Assembly: GCA_025934435.1 (NCBI GenBank)
Contig: JAICYB010000036.1
Location: 1 to 33,723 of the forward strand
Direction of reading: 5' to 3'
Source of the DNA: Actinomycetes bacterium
Lineage (GTDB): Bacteria > Actinomycetota > JAICYB01
Length of the DNA: 33,723 nucleotides
Part shown: positions 15,409 through 23,310 of the stretch, in pieces
How positions within the stretch are numbered: position 1 is the first letter of the stretch
Layout of the letters: each line of letters begins with the position of its first letter
Notes under the pieces: model-generated
The model's database searches: none
What the model saw: the letters and a program-made list of their open reading frames with translations, nothing else
Told to the model about the DNA's origin: nothing
Position numbers and translations under genes: made by a program

Positions 15409-15851
15409 CCTACGACATGAGGGTCGAGCGTCTGATCGAAGCCACGCAGGAAGAAGTGTTCGACGCTTTCGTCGACGCGGACGCGATGAAGGAGTGGTAC
15501 AAGCTCGAGCCCGGTTGGACGACGAGCATCGAATCCTACGACCCGAGGGTGGGCGGAACGACCTCGATCACCTTCGGCGGCGAGGAGCGATACCGCGAAG
15601 ACGTCGCGTACACCGACATCGACCGTCCTCACCGGATCGTCTATACGGAGACGATGCGCCGGCTGGAAGACGCGAGCGGAAGCATGGTCACGACCGTCGT
15701 CGTCACGTTCGAGGCGCAAGGCGAGAAGACCCTCGTCGTGCTCGAGCAACTCGGATTCGAAAGTGCCGAACGCCGCGACGCACATCAGGGCGGCTGGCCG
15801 CAGTTCCTCGCGCGTCTCGACGGATACCTCGCCGACCGGAGGGCCGCGTAA
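15405..15851 (+). CDS. SRPBCC/AHSA1-domain protein
   Basis: The 148-residue protein of the START/SRPBCC fold (AHSA1-like, COG3832) begins MTYDMRVERLIEATQEEVFDAF. The central segments WYKLEPGWTTS and DPRVGGTTSITFGGEE and the C-terminal HQGGWPQFLARLDGYL are typical of this group. These proteins bind hydrophobic ligands, and members paired with ArsR regulators are widespread, usually without known substrate. Translation is coupled to the ArsR gene by an ATGA overlap. It ends 28 nt from the convergent MaoC gene. Confidence 0.88.
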   Translation: MTYDMRVERLIEATQEEVFDAFVDADAMKEWYKLEPGWTTSIESYDPRVGGTTSITFGGEERYREDVAYTDIDRPHRIVYTETMRRLEDASGSMVTTVVVTFEAQGEKTLVVLEQLGFESAERRDAHQGGWPQFLARLDGYLADRRAA

Positions 15852-15879
15852 GCTCCACCGAGTGAACCCGATCGTTGCG

Positions 15880-16392
15880 TTACTCGGCTAGCTTCGGCTC
15901 CGGACGCGCCGGCTGGTCGGATCCGCGCGCTTCGCGCGTCGGGATCATGACCTTGCGGACGAACTCGCAGACGACCGTTCCGTCCTGCTTGTAGCCGATC
16001 GTCCTCACCTTCACGATGCCTCGGTCCGGACGCGACTTGGAGGGAACGATCTCGAGCACCTCGGTCTCGGCATAGATCGTGTCACCGTGGAAGGTGGGGG
16101 CCGGGTGCTTGAGGTTCTCGATCTCGAGGTTCGCGATCGCCGATCCGGACACGTCACGGACACTCATACCGAGTACGAGTGAGTAGACGAGGTTACCTAC
16201 GACGACGTTCTTCTTGAACTGGGTCGCGTTCTCCGCGTAGTGGATGTTCGTGTGCAGCGGGTGGTGATTCATCGTGATCATGCAGAAGAGGTGGTCGTCG
16301 TACTCGGTGATGGTCTTGCCCGGCCAGTGCTTGTAGACGTCGCCGACCTCGAAGTCTTCGAGGCATCGTCCGAACGGGAATTCCTTGCTCAC
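15880..16392 (-). CDS. MaoC-like hydratase, candidate mesaconyl-CoA hydratase
   Basis: This 170-residue single hot-dog-domain protein starts GTG 16392 after AAGGAG. The first third has the MaoC shape (DFEVGDVYKHWPGKTITEYD), followed by the helix MNHHPLHTNIHYAE in the place of the hydratase catalytic segment, and AIANLEIENLKHPAPTFHGD. From memory, this subfamily in Actinobacteria lies beside a CitE-type lyase and an acyl-CoA dehydrogenase, in ethylmalonyl-CoA pathway clusters of Streptomyces and in the Rv2498c-Rv2500c region of Mycobacterium tuberculosis. It is the last gene of the acyl-CoA dehydrogenase operon. A mesaconyl-CoA or methylglutaconyl-type substrate is inferred from context. Confidence 0.75.
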   Translation of the reverse strand: MSKEFPFGRCLEDFEVGDVYKHWPGKTITEYDDHLFCMITMNHHPLHTNIHYAENATQFKKNVVVGNLVYSLVLGMSVRDVSGSAIANLEIENLKHPAPTFHGDTIYAETEVLEIVPSKSRPDRGIVKVRTIGYKQDGTVVCEFVRKVMIPTREARGSDQPARPEPKLAE

Positions 16393-16401
16393 GAACTCTC
16401 C

Positions 16402-17097
16402 TTATCTCAGTAGGGGGAACTTCGAGGCGAGCGTGCCGAGCGCGAACCGTTCGTTCGGCTCGAGATGGCGGCGTCCGGTCCCCGTCAGGATGAACGTGCG
16501 CGCGTCCCATCCCATGCCTTTCGGGAGCTCGGCGTCGAGACGTCCGTTGAGGATGCCGACCACCACCGGAACCGCCTCCGGGACGATGCGCTCACCGCGC
16601 AGCGTCGCGTGACCGACGTCCATCGTGTGGACTCCGAACTCGAGGACACGCGTCGCGACGAACTCGTCGAAGCGCATCTTCGGATGGCCCGTCCGCTTGA
16701 TGACCCGATCGGGCTCGATGTCGCGCATGCCGGCGATCGCGCCCTCGATGGAGTCTTCGAGGGAACGTTTCAGCTCGTCGGGGCTTCGTCCGCCGACCTC
16801 GTCGATGACGCGCTGCTTGATCGATTCGGAGAAGGTCTTGTCCGGCTCGTCTTCTCGCGGACCGTCGGGGTCGTAGGAGTAATAGCCGGCTCGGTCGATC
16901 TCCGGTGACCCGTCGACGGCTTTCGCGTTCTCACCGACGAGACGCACGAGCATGTTCTCGCAGTGCGCGACGAGCTCTTTGACCGTCCAACCGGGGCAAC
17001 GCGTGGCTTTGTCGAAGTCGGCGCCGTCGAGCTCACCAACGAGCGCGACCAGCTCCCTGCACTGCGCTTCGAGCGCGGCTGCTTCGAGGGACCGCAC
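16402..17097 (-). CDS. Mycothiol-dependent maleylpyruvate isomerase-like (DinB/MDMPI) protein
   Basis: The 231-residue protein has the MDMPI N-terminal four-helix domain of the TIGR03083-type family: ATRCPGWTVKELVAHCEN at about residues 31-48 with a metal-binding His, and VLEFGVHTMDVGHA at about 151-164 supplying Glu/His ligands. Family members are metal-dependent thiol enzymes of organisms that make mycothiol, which supports an actinobacterial host. The substrate is not predictable. GTG 17097 overlaps the stop of the acyl-CoA dehydrogenase by 1 nt (TAGTG), so the two are translationally coupled. Its position between the dehydrogenase and the MaoC hydratase suggests a linked metabolic role. 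Confidence 0.85.
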   Translation of the reverse strand: MRSLEAAALEAQCRELVALVGELDGADFDKATRCPGWTVKELVAHCENMLVRLVGENAKAVDGSPEIDRAGYYSYDPDGPREDEPDKTFSESIKQRVIDEVGGRSPDELKRSLEDSIEGAIAGMRDIEPDRVIKRTGHPKMRFDEFVATRVLEFGVHTMDVGHATLRGERIVPEAVPVVVGILNGRLDAELPKGMGWDARTFILTGTGRRHLEPNERFALGTLASKFPLLR

Positions 17098-18275
17098 TAG
17101 ATCTTGTATCGCTCGAGCAGCTGACGGCCGACGATCTGCTTCTGGATCTCGGACGTCCCCTCTCCGATGATGAAGAACGGCGCGTCGCGGTACAGGCGCT
17201 CGACCGTGAACTCCTTCGAGTAGCCGTATCCGCCGTGGATGCGGAGCGCTTCGGTCGTGACGAACATCGCCATCTCGGACGCGAAGAGCTTCGCCATGCC
17301 CGCTTCGAGGTCCGTCCGTTCGCCGCGATCCTTCTTCTGCGCGGCGTTCATCATCAGCAAGCGCGCGGCTTCGATCTGCGTCGCCATCTCGGCGAGCTTG
17401 AACTGGATCGCTTGGTGCTGGGCGATCGGCTTGCCGAACGTCTCGCGCTCCTGCGCGTAACGGATCGCTTCTTCGAACGCGCGCTGCGCGACGCCGATCG
17501 CGCGCGCGGCGACGTTGACCCGTCCGACTTCGATGCCGGCCATGATCTGGTAGAAACCCTGCCCCTCTTCCCCACCGAGCAGGTTCTCGACGGGAACTTC
17601 GTACTCATCGAAGATGAGCTCCGTCGTCTCGACGCCTTTGTAGCCGAGCTTGTCGATGTTCGGCGAGACCTCGAGCCCCGGAAGCTTCGTCGCTTCCGGT
17701 TCCTTCTCGACGAGAAGGACGGAGATGCCGCGCCGCGGCGGGTCCGCGCTCGGGTCGGTCTTGCACATGAGCGAGACGATCCCGGAGCGCAGGCCGTTCG
17801 TGACCCACATCTTCGTTCCGGTGACTTTGTAGACGTCGCCGTCGCGGATCGCCTTGCACTTGATCGCTTGCGAGTCGGAGCCCGCGTGCGGCTCGGACAT
17901 CGAAAGCGCCGCGCGCACCTCCCCCGTCGCCATGCGCGGCAGGAACTTCTGCTTCTGCTCCGGCGTGCCGAAGTTCTCGATCTGCCACGCCGTGATGAAG
18001 TGCGTGTTGAGGATCCCGGACAGGGCCATCCATCCGCGCGCCAGCTCGACGACGACGAGCGCGTAGGTCGTGAGCGGCTCACCGAGGCCGCCGTACTCCT
18101 CGGGGATCTTGAGGCCGAAGAGCCCGATCTCCTTCATCTTCTGGACGATCTCGGCCGGGTAGGTGTCCGCGTGTTCGAGCTCGTTGGCGACGGGGATGAC
18201 GTCCTTCTCGACGAAGTCGCGAACGGTCGCGACGATCTCCTTCTGGACGTCGGTGAGTTCGGTGGTCAGGGTCAA
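17097..18275 (-). CDS. Acyl-CoA dehydrogenase
   Basis: The 392-residue FAD-dependent acyl-CoA dehydrogenase oxidises an acyl-CoA to the 2-enoyl-CoA and passes electrons to ETF. It shows MSEPHAGSD near 141-149, KMWVTNG near 170-176, GRVNVAARAIGVAQRAFEEA near 255-274 and the C-terminal GEGTSEIQ, whose Glu aligns with the catalytic base of MCAD. The substrate range is uncertain: sequence style and its MaoC neighbour suggest a branched or methylsuccinyl-type CoA. The start is TTG 18275, chosen for an excellent AAGGAGGA ribosome-binding site 6 nt upstream. First gene of a three-gene operon. Confidence 0.9.
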   Translation of the reverse strand: MTLTTELTDVQKEIVATVRDFVEKDVIPVANELEHADTYPAEIVQKMKEIGLFGLKIPEEYGGLGEPLTTYALVVVELARGWMALSGILNTHFITAWQIENFGTPEQKQKFLPRMATGEVRAALSMSEPHAGSDSQAIKCKAIRDGDVYKVTGTKMWVTNGLRSGIVSLMCKTDPSADPPRRGISVLLVEKEPEATKLPGLEVSPNIDKLGYKGVETTELIFDEYEVPVENLLGGEEGQGFYQIMAGIEVGRVNVAARAIGVAQRAFEEAIRYAQERETFGKPIAQHQAIQFKLAEMATQIEAARLLMMNAAQKKDRGERTDLEAGMAKLFASEMAMFVTTEALRIHGGYGYSKEFTVERLYRDAPFFIIGEGTSEIQKQIVGRQLLERYKI

Positions 18276-18369
18276 CTGCGGTCCTCCTTATAGGTCGAAC
18301 ACGTAGGGTATCGTCGCGGACGCTTGGAGCGACGCGGGGACCTCTGCGATGCGTCGGAGGGTCCGTCAG

Positions 18370-18413
18370 GGCGGGCTCTACCCGCCGGTGACGTCGTTCC
18401 GTCCGTCGGAACG
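18370..18413 (-). terminator. Two short hairpins after the NHL-repeat gene
   Basis: GGCGGG/CCCGCC (18370-18375 with 18381-18386, 5-nt loop) and CGTTCC/GGAACG (18395-18400 with 18408-18413) lie in tandem just past the stop of the NHL gene on the minus strand. There is no U-tract. They are plausible U-less terminators separating it from the acyl-CoA dehydrogenase operon; the rest of the 147-nt gap holds only the dehydrogenase ribosome-binding site. Confidence 0.4.
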
Positions 18414-18422
18414 CGGGCGCTC

Positions 18423-21400
18423 TTAGCGGATCAGACGGATCAGCGCGGTGACGACGTCCTTGATCGACCGGGACGTTGCCGACGTCGCCGACACGTCGCA
18501 GCGTCGCCCCTTGGACGTCTTCGACTGGGCCCGCATGTGCATCGTGATCGTCGCCGTCTGCCCCGGCGAAAGCTGGGCCGTCTCGTAGGTCCCGTGCTTC
18601 ACCGCCCTCGAGACGTCGGTCGTTCCGTCGAAATAGCGGACGTAGTGGTGCTTCACCGGCTTGGGAAGCGTGTCGCAGCCTTGGATAACGAACCGGTCGG
18701 GAGTGTTCCCGTCGTTGCGGAACGTAAGGTCGAAGGACACCGAACCGCCTCGACGCTGCCTCGTCTTCGAGACCTGCGCCGTCGGGAAGTAGACGCCGTC
18801 GCCGACGCTCGTACGGGATCCGGTGAGGGAGATGATCGCGTCCGGCTGGTACACCGGTGTGAGCGAGAACGTCGCGGTGACGGTCTTGTCCGCCGTCACA
18901 CTGACCGTGCACACGTCCCCGTTGACGCTGTCGCATCCCGTCCAGCCGGTGAAGTGGTAACCGGTGTCCGGTTGAGGCGTGAGGTCGACGCTCGTGCCGT
19001 AGTCGTAGGTGTGCGAGCACGTCGACCCACAATCGATGTTGTTGTCGGACGACGTCACCGAGCCGTGGGAGACCGGGTTCGTCACGGTCAGGCTGTGCGT
19101 GTCGATCGCGAAGCTCGGCGTGACGGTCTCGTCCGACGTGACGCTCACCGTGCACACGTCCGCGTTGACGCTGTCGCATCCCGTCCAGCCGGTGAAGTGG
19201 TAACCGGTGTCCGGTTGAGGCGTGAGGTCGACGCTCGTGCCGTAGTCGTAGGTGTGCGAGCACGTCGACCCACAATCTATGTTGTGGTCGGACGACGTCA
19301 CCGAGCCGTGGGAGACCGGGTTCGTCACGGTCAGGCCGTGCGTGTCGATGGCGAAGCTCGCAGCGACGATGCGGTTCGCGTTGATCGTCTCCGAGCAGAC
19401 GTCCGTGTTCGGGTCGACGCTGTCGCAATCGGTCCAACCCGTGAAGTGGTAACCGGTCGCAGGATTCGCCGTGAGGTCAACGATCGTTCCGTAGTCATAG
19501 TTGTGTCCGCACGTCGACGGGCAGTCGATCCCGCTGTCCGCGGACGTCACGGTTCCGTGCGTCGGCGTGGTGATCGTCAGGTTGTAGACGTCGATCGCCA
19601 ACTCGACGGTCGCCGTCTTGTCCGCGGTCATGGTTTCGGTGCAGATGTTCGTGTTGACGTCGACGCTGTCGCAGTTGGTCCAGCGCACGTAGTGATAACC
19701 GGTGTCCGGGTTCGGCGTGAGCTGCACCGTCGAGCCGTAGTCGTAGTCGTGCGTGCACGTCGCACCGCAGTCGATGTTTCCGTCGTCGGACGAGATCGAC
19801 CCGTGGTCGGGCTTCGTGACCGTGAGTGTGTGAGTATCGAGCGCGAAGCTCGGTGTGACGGTCGTATCCGCCGTTAGGGTCACCGTGCACACGTGGGTCG
19901 TCCCGTCGACGCTGTCACAGCCGGACCAATCCACGAAGTGTGCGCCGGTCCCCGCGGTGGGCGTCAGTAGGACGGTCGTGCCATCGACGTAGTCGTGCGT
20001 GCAGGTCGATCCACACTCGATGCCGCCGTCGGACGAAGCGACGGATCCGTTCGTGACGGGGTTCGTCACGGCGAGCGTGTGCGTCCCGGTGTCAACCGGG
20101 CCGAATTCCTGGACCCGCTTGTTGCTCGTGTCGGCGACGAAGACGTTCCCGGAGGGATCGATCGCGGCTCCGAGCGGCGAGTCGAAATCGCTATCCCCCG
20201 AACCGGCCTGTCCCCATGCGCGGATGAAGGTGCCGTCCTCGTTGAACTCCTGGATCCGGTCGTTCCCGGTGTCAGCGACGAAGACCGCATTCCCGGCACC
20301 GTCCACCGCGAGGCTCTGCGGCAGATCGAACTGGCCGTCGTCCGTTCCGTTGGACCCCCAACGGCGGACGAACGCCCCGGACGCGTCGAATTCCTGGATC
20401 TGGTGATTGCTCGTATCAGCGACGAAGACTTCGTCACCGGCCGCGTCGGTCGCGATCCCGAAGGGCGCGTTGAATTCACCACCGTCCAAAGATCCGAATG
20501 ACCCCCACTGCCGCACAAACGCAAGGTTCTGATCGAACTCCTGCACGCGGCTGTTCCCGCCGTCGATAACGAAGACGTGCGTACCCGAAGCGTCGACCGC
20601 GACTCCCTGCGGAGACCGGAACTCGCCGTCGCCAGATCCTGTGGTCCCGACCTGGCGCTCGAACGTCCCGGTCGAGTCGAACTCCTCGATCCGGTCGTTG
20701 CCGGTGTCGGCGACGAACACGTTCCCCGTCCCGTCGATCGCGATGCCGGCGGGACTATGGAGCTCACCGTCGCCCGAGCCGGTCGACCCGAAGGTGTCGA
20801 GGAACGTCCCGTCGGGCGCGAATTCCTCTACGCGGCCTGCGGCATCGGCGATGAACAGGTCACCCGATGCATCCGTCGCGACCGCGTTCGGTGTGATCGA
20901 ACGACCGCCCTGCGATCCGAACGTTCGAAGGACGTTGCCCGCTACATCCAGTACGTCGATGCGGTTAGAACCCGTGTCTGCTACGTAGAAATCTCCCGCT
21001 TGGTCGAGGGCGAGACCGCGCGGGAAGCTGGCGTCTATGTCGCGGACACCTGCAGCGCCGAACGACCGCAGAGGCATCAAGCTCGAGTCGAACGCAGCGA
21101 TCTGATCATTGAAGCCGGTCAAGACGAAGACATCACCTGCCGCGTCGACGGCCACCGCTTGCGGGTCCGCGAAGGCGCTCGACGAAACGCCGTTGACGAG
21201 CGTGCCGTCCGAAGAAAACTCCTCAAGGTCTTCGGTCGCGGCGTCGATGACGAAGACGTTGCCGGACGGACCAACAGCGATGCCTTCGGGATCCCGCAAG
21301 ATCCCGCTCCCATCGAATTGTTGGACGAACGCACCCGTGTCATCGAATTGCTCGATGCGACTGCCGGGGCCGCCTTTGACCCCCACATAGATCGCGTCGC

Positions 21401-21896
21401 CCGCGGCATCTTCGGCGATCGACGTCGGATCGCCGTCACCCACAATGGCCCAGCTCAGGAGGGAGTTACCGACCGAGTCGAATTTCCCGATCCGGTCGTT
21501 GCCGGTATCGACGACGTAAACGTTCCCCGAACTGTCCACGCTGAGGTCGAACGGGCCGTTGAACTCGCCGTCCGCGGTTCCCGACGAACCCCATTGCCGC
21601 AGGAAATTGCCGGCGTTGTCGAAGACCTGTACGCGGTCGTTGTTCGTGTCGGCGACGAAGATATCGCCGTTCCCGGCGACAGCCACCCCGCTCGGGTTGT
21701 TGAAAAGGCTCGCCGCCGGCCACTCGTCGATGACGCGCTCGAGCGGCGGAGCGGTCGATGCTTGGGATCTGGATGTCCCGACGAAGCCGCCGCTCAGTAT
21801 GGCGAGCGTTGCAAGGATCGCGACCCGCAGATGCGATGTCGCGACGAACGATCCCTGTCGGCCCTTCGGGCGCTTGCGATGCACATCCGCCCCCAT
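18423..21896 (-). CDS. Large secreted NHL-repeat and Cys-repeat protein
   Basis: The 1157-residue protein has a long basic N-region then a signal sequence (VAILATLAILSGGFVG, residues 28-43). Twelve NHL repeats at about 48-606 follow the pattern PxGVAVDxxGNVFVADTGNDRI, enough for two six-bladed beta-propellers. Five repeats of about 81 residues at about 607-1012 resemble InlB B-repeat/'GWTGC' modules, each with four cysteines (IDCGSTC and GCDSVxxxVC). A C-terminal beta-sandwich (about 1013-1157) resembles domains seen after repeats in other actinobacterial exoproteins. No anchor is visible. ATG 21896 is the first good start. A surface-binding role is inferred; the ligand is unknown. Strong long antisense open frames here are by-products of the repeats. 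Confidence 0.85.
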   Translation of the reverse strand: MGADVHRKRPKGRQGSFVATSHLRVAILATLAILSGGFVGTSRSQASTAPPLERVIDEWPAASLFNNPSGVAVAGNGDIFVADTNNDRVQVFDNAGNFLRQWGSSGTADGEFNGPFDLSVDSSGNVYVVDTGNDRIGKFDSVGNSLLSWAIVGDGDPTSIAEDAAGDAIYVGVKGGPGSRIEQFDDTGAFVQQFDGSGILRDPEGIAVGPSGNVFVIDAATEDLEEFSSDGTLVNGVSSSAFADPQAVAVDAAGDVFVLTGFNDQIAAFDSSLMPLRSFGAAGVRDIDASFPRGLALDQAGDFYVADTGSNRIDVLDVAGNVLRTFGSQGGRSITPNAVATDASGDLFIADAAGRVEEFAPDGTFLDTFGSTGSGDGELHSPAGIAIDGTGNVFVADTGNDRIEEFDSTGTFERQVGTTGSGDGEFRSPQGVAVDASGTHVFVIDGGNSRVQEFDQNLAFVRQWGSFGSLDGGEFNAPFGIATDAAGDEVFVADTSNHQIQEFDASGAFVRRWGSNGTDDGQFDLPQSLAVDGAGNAVFVADTGNDRIQEFNEDGTFIRAWGQAGSGDSDFDSPLGAAIDPSGNVFVADTSNKRVQEFGPVDTGTHTLAVTNPVTNGSVASSDGGIECGSTCTHDYVDGTTVLLTPTAGTGAHFVDWSGCDSVDGTTHVCTVTLTADTTVTPSFALDTHTLTVTKPDHGSISSDDGNIDCGATCTHDYDYGSTVQLTPNPDTGYHYVRWTNCDSVDVNTNICTETMTADKTATVELAIDVYNLTITTPTHGTVTSADSGIDCPSTCGHNYDYGTIVDLTANPATGYHFTGWTDCDSVDPNTDVCSETINANRIVAASFAIDTHGLTVTNPVSHGSVTSSDHNIDCGSTCSHTYDYGTSVDLTPQPDTGYHFTGWTGCDSVNADVCTVSVTSDETVTPSFAIDTHSLTVTNPVSHGSVTSSDNNIDCGSTCSHTYDYGTSVDLTPQPDTGYHFTGWTGCDSVNGDVCTVSVTADKTVTATFSLTPVYQPDAIISLTGSRTSVGDGVYFPTAQVSKTRQRRGGSVSFDLTFRNDGNTPDRFVIQGCDTLPKPVKHHYVRYFDGTTDVSRAVKHGTYETAQLSPGQTATITMHMRAQSKTSKGRRCDVSATSATSRSIKDVVTALIRLIR
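18861..19346 (-). repeat. Two nearly identical 243-bp tandem repeats inside the NHL gene
   Basis: The last two Cys-repeat modules are almost identical at DNA level with a 243-bp period: GTTGACGCTG recurs at 18921 and 19164, and only a few substitutions are seen over about 200 bp. The three upstream modules are much more diverged. This points to a recent in-frame duplication or gene conversion, and the region can be expected to vary in copy number between strains or to assemble poorly from short reads. Confidence 0.85.
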
Positions 21897-21942
21897 CCGA
21901 GCGTCACATTACCGCTCGCTTGCACGAACGCAAGGGGAAATC

Positions 21943-21971
21943 GTCTCAAGTTGTGTCTCAAGTCCGTCTCA
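21943..21971 (-). promoter_or_regulatory. Three phased TGAGAC direct repeats upstream of the NHL gene
   Basis: On the minus strand TGAGAC occurs three times, at 21971-21966, 21960-21955 and 21948-21943, with 11- and 12-bp spacing, about one helical turn. The array is about 50-75 bp upstream of the NHL start, just ahead of a weak promoter-like pair (TTGCGT-N16-TAATGT, ending 9 nt before the ATG). Phased direct repeats of this kind are typical of response-regulator activator sites. The binding protein is unknown. Confidence 0.5.
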
Positions 21972-21986
21972 CAGGTATGTCGCATC

Positions 21987-22016
21987 GCGCTTATATCGGG
22001 CCGAGATATATCGCGC
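21987..22016 (-). terminator. Imperfect palindrome downstream of the membrane-anchored hydrolase
   Basis: GCGC-TATATC at 21987-21997 and GATATA-GCGC at 22005-22016 form a hairpin with small bulges and a 7-nt loop. It begins about 30 nt past the stop of the alpha/beta hydrolase gene and lies upstream of the NHL promoter region. It may be a terminator for the hydrolase or an operator for the NHL gene. Confidence 0.35.
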
Positions 22017-22046
22017 ACCGTGGACCATCGCCGCAGCAGCGATTCC

Positions 22047-23027
22047 TTAACCGGCTGGTAGACGGACGAGGACGTCCTCGATCGCGTCGATGACGGCCCG
22101 CGGGCGAAGTACCTCGATGAAGTGTCCGGTCCCCGGCACGATCTCGTGTGATGCATCGAACCGCGCGGCGAGCTTTCGCTGCTGGTCTTGCCAGAGCGCT
22201 TCGGCCTTCGCCGCCGGGAGGCCGGTCCACATGGTCCCCGGCGTCTCGTGCGTGAGCACGACCGCCGGAACGTGCGTCGGTGGTGCGTCCTCAGCCCCTT
22301 CGACGTAGGACTTCGTGGCATCGAGATCCGCGGCGTACGCGTTGTACGCGGACGGAAGCCAGCCGCGAGCGCGATACTCCGCCCGGACCTTGGGGGCCGT
22401 CGTCTTCGGTGCGATCGGCTGGTTGGCGAGACGCGTCAGACCGAAGCGCGTGAGAACGGACCCGACCCGCGTGACGACGGCCAGCTTCTTCCCGTTCGCG
22501 TAGAACGCGGGGATCGCGCCGTTCATCGTCTCGTACGTTGGCTTGGTCGCCGCATCGACGAACACCAATCCGGCAACGCGATGGGGATGGCGCGACGCGT
22601 AGTCGACCGCGAGCAGGCCGCCGAACGAGTGTGCGACGAGCACGATCGGTCCGTCGACATGCGCCGCGGTCAGCACGGCGTCGAAGTCGTCGCGGATCGT
22701 CACCAGCGAATGCTTGCGCGGCGGATCGCTCCAGCCGTAGCCGGCGCGGTCGTAGCTGCAGGTGCGGTTGTGCATCGCGATCTCCGGCTGCACGAGCGAC
22801 CAATCGAGAGACGTCCCCCCGAAGCCAGATTCGAACACGACCGTCGGCGAACCCGATCCGCTGCACTGGTAGCGCACGCGGCGCCCGTCGACGGTGACGA
22901 AGGATCCCGGCGCTTTGTAGCGGCTCGCTTCGCGGGCCGAGACGATCGTGTTCGTCACGAAGCCGAGCACCAACGCGCCCAGGACAACAATCGCGACGAC
23001 CTTCAGCACACGCCGTGTTCTCCGCAC
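22047..23027 (-). CDS. Membrane-anchored alpha/beta hydrolase
   Basis: The 326-residue alpha/beta-hydrolase-fold protein has an N-terminal signal anchor (VLKVVAIVVLGALVLGFVTN, residues 7-26). The catalytic core shows YDRAGYGWSD, the nucleophile elbow AHSFGG and the terminal His in GTGHFIEVLRP. There is no signal-cleavage motif, so the catalytic domain is probably extracytoplasmic and tethered. The family covers esterases, lipases and haloperoxidase-like enzymes; the substrate is unknown. The gene stands alone between hairpins at 21987-22016 and 23095-23130. Confidence 0.85.
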   Translation of the reverse strand: MRRTRRVLKVVAIVVLGALVLGFVTNTIVSAREASRYKAPGSFVTVDGRRVRYQCSGSGSPTVVFESGFGGTSLDWSLVQPEIAMHNRTCSYDRAGYGWSDPPRKHSLVTIRDDFDAVLTAAHVDGPIVLVAHSFGGLLAVDYASRHPHRVAGLVFVDAATKPTYETMNGAIPAFYANGKKLAVVTRVGSVLTRFGLTRLANQPIAPKTTAPKVRAEYRARGWLPSAYNAYAADLDATKSYVEGAEDAPPTHVPAVVLTHETPGTMWTGLPAAKAEALWQDQQRKLAARFDASHEIVPGTGHFIEVLRPRAVIDAIEDVLVRLPAG

Positions 23028-23310
23028 CGGCGCATCATGCGGCAGTCGCTGCCCGATGACTATCCGGACGAACCCCTATCCGTCCCCGAGACAGCACACT
23101 CAGCTCGGGGTCATCCCTGAGCTGAGTGTGTCGCTGCAGGACAAGCAGAACGCTCGCGCACGGGAAGCGAGGGAGTGGTCGATACAAGGGGTGTTGCCCC
23201 CGTCCGCTGTCAGTACTTCCTCCGACGGCGCCGGAGACCCTATCCGGGCTCACCTTAAACACCGTGGAACGCAGATAGACAGGCGGTAGCAGTATCAACT
23301 TCAGTACCAA
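23028..23310. other. Intergenic region between the two hydrolase genes
   Basis: This 283-nt gap contains the strong hairpin at 23095-23130 and presumably the promoter of the membrane-anchored hydrolase. A 91-codon open frame on the minus strand (23035-23310) crosses it, but it has no ribosome-binding site, no recognisable domain and an arginine/proline-biased composition typical of spurious frames, so I do not call it a gene. Confidence 0.5.
23095..23130. terminator. Strong 16-bp hairpin between hydrolase genes
   Basis: A stem of 16 bp with a single G-U pair (23095-23110 with 23115-23130, loop TCAT) lies about 180 nt past the stop of the gene that ends at 23311 and about 70 nt before the 23027 start. 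It lacks a U-tract on either strand. It could be a U-less terminator for the CitE-hydrolase operon or a leader/operator element for the downstream hydrolase. Confidence 0.55.

Noticed and set aside
18324..19877. 517-codon plus-strand frame with internal repeats
   Set aside because: Its repeats mirror the Cys-repeat modules of the NHL gene on the opposite strand; composition is unlike a real protein.
20577..22061. 494-codon plus-strand frame
   Set aside because: Antisense to the NHL propeller region; no recognisable domain and no start signals.
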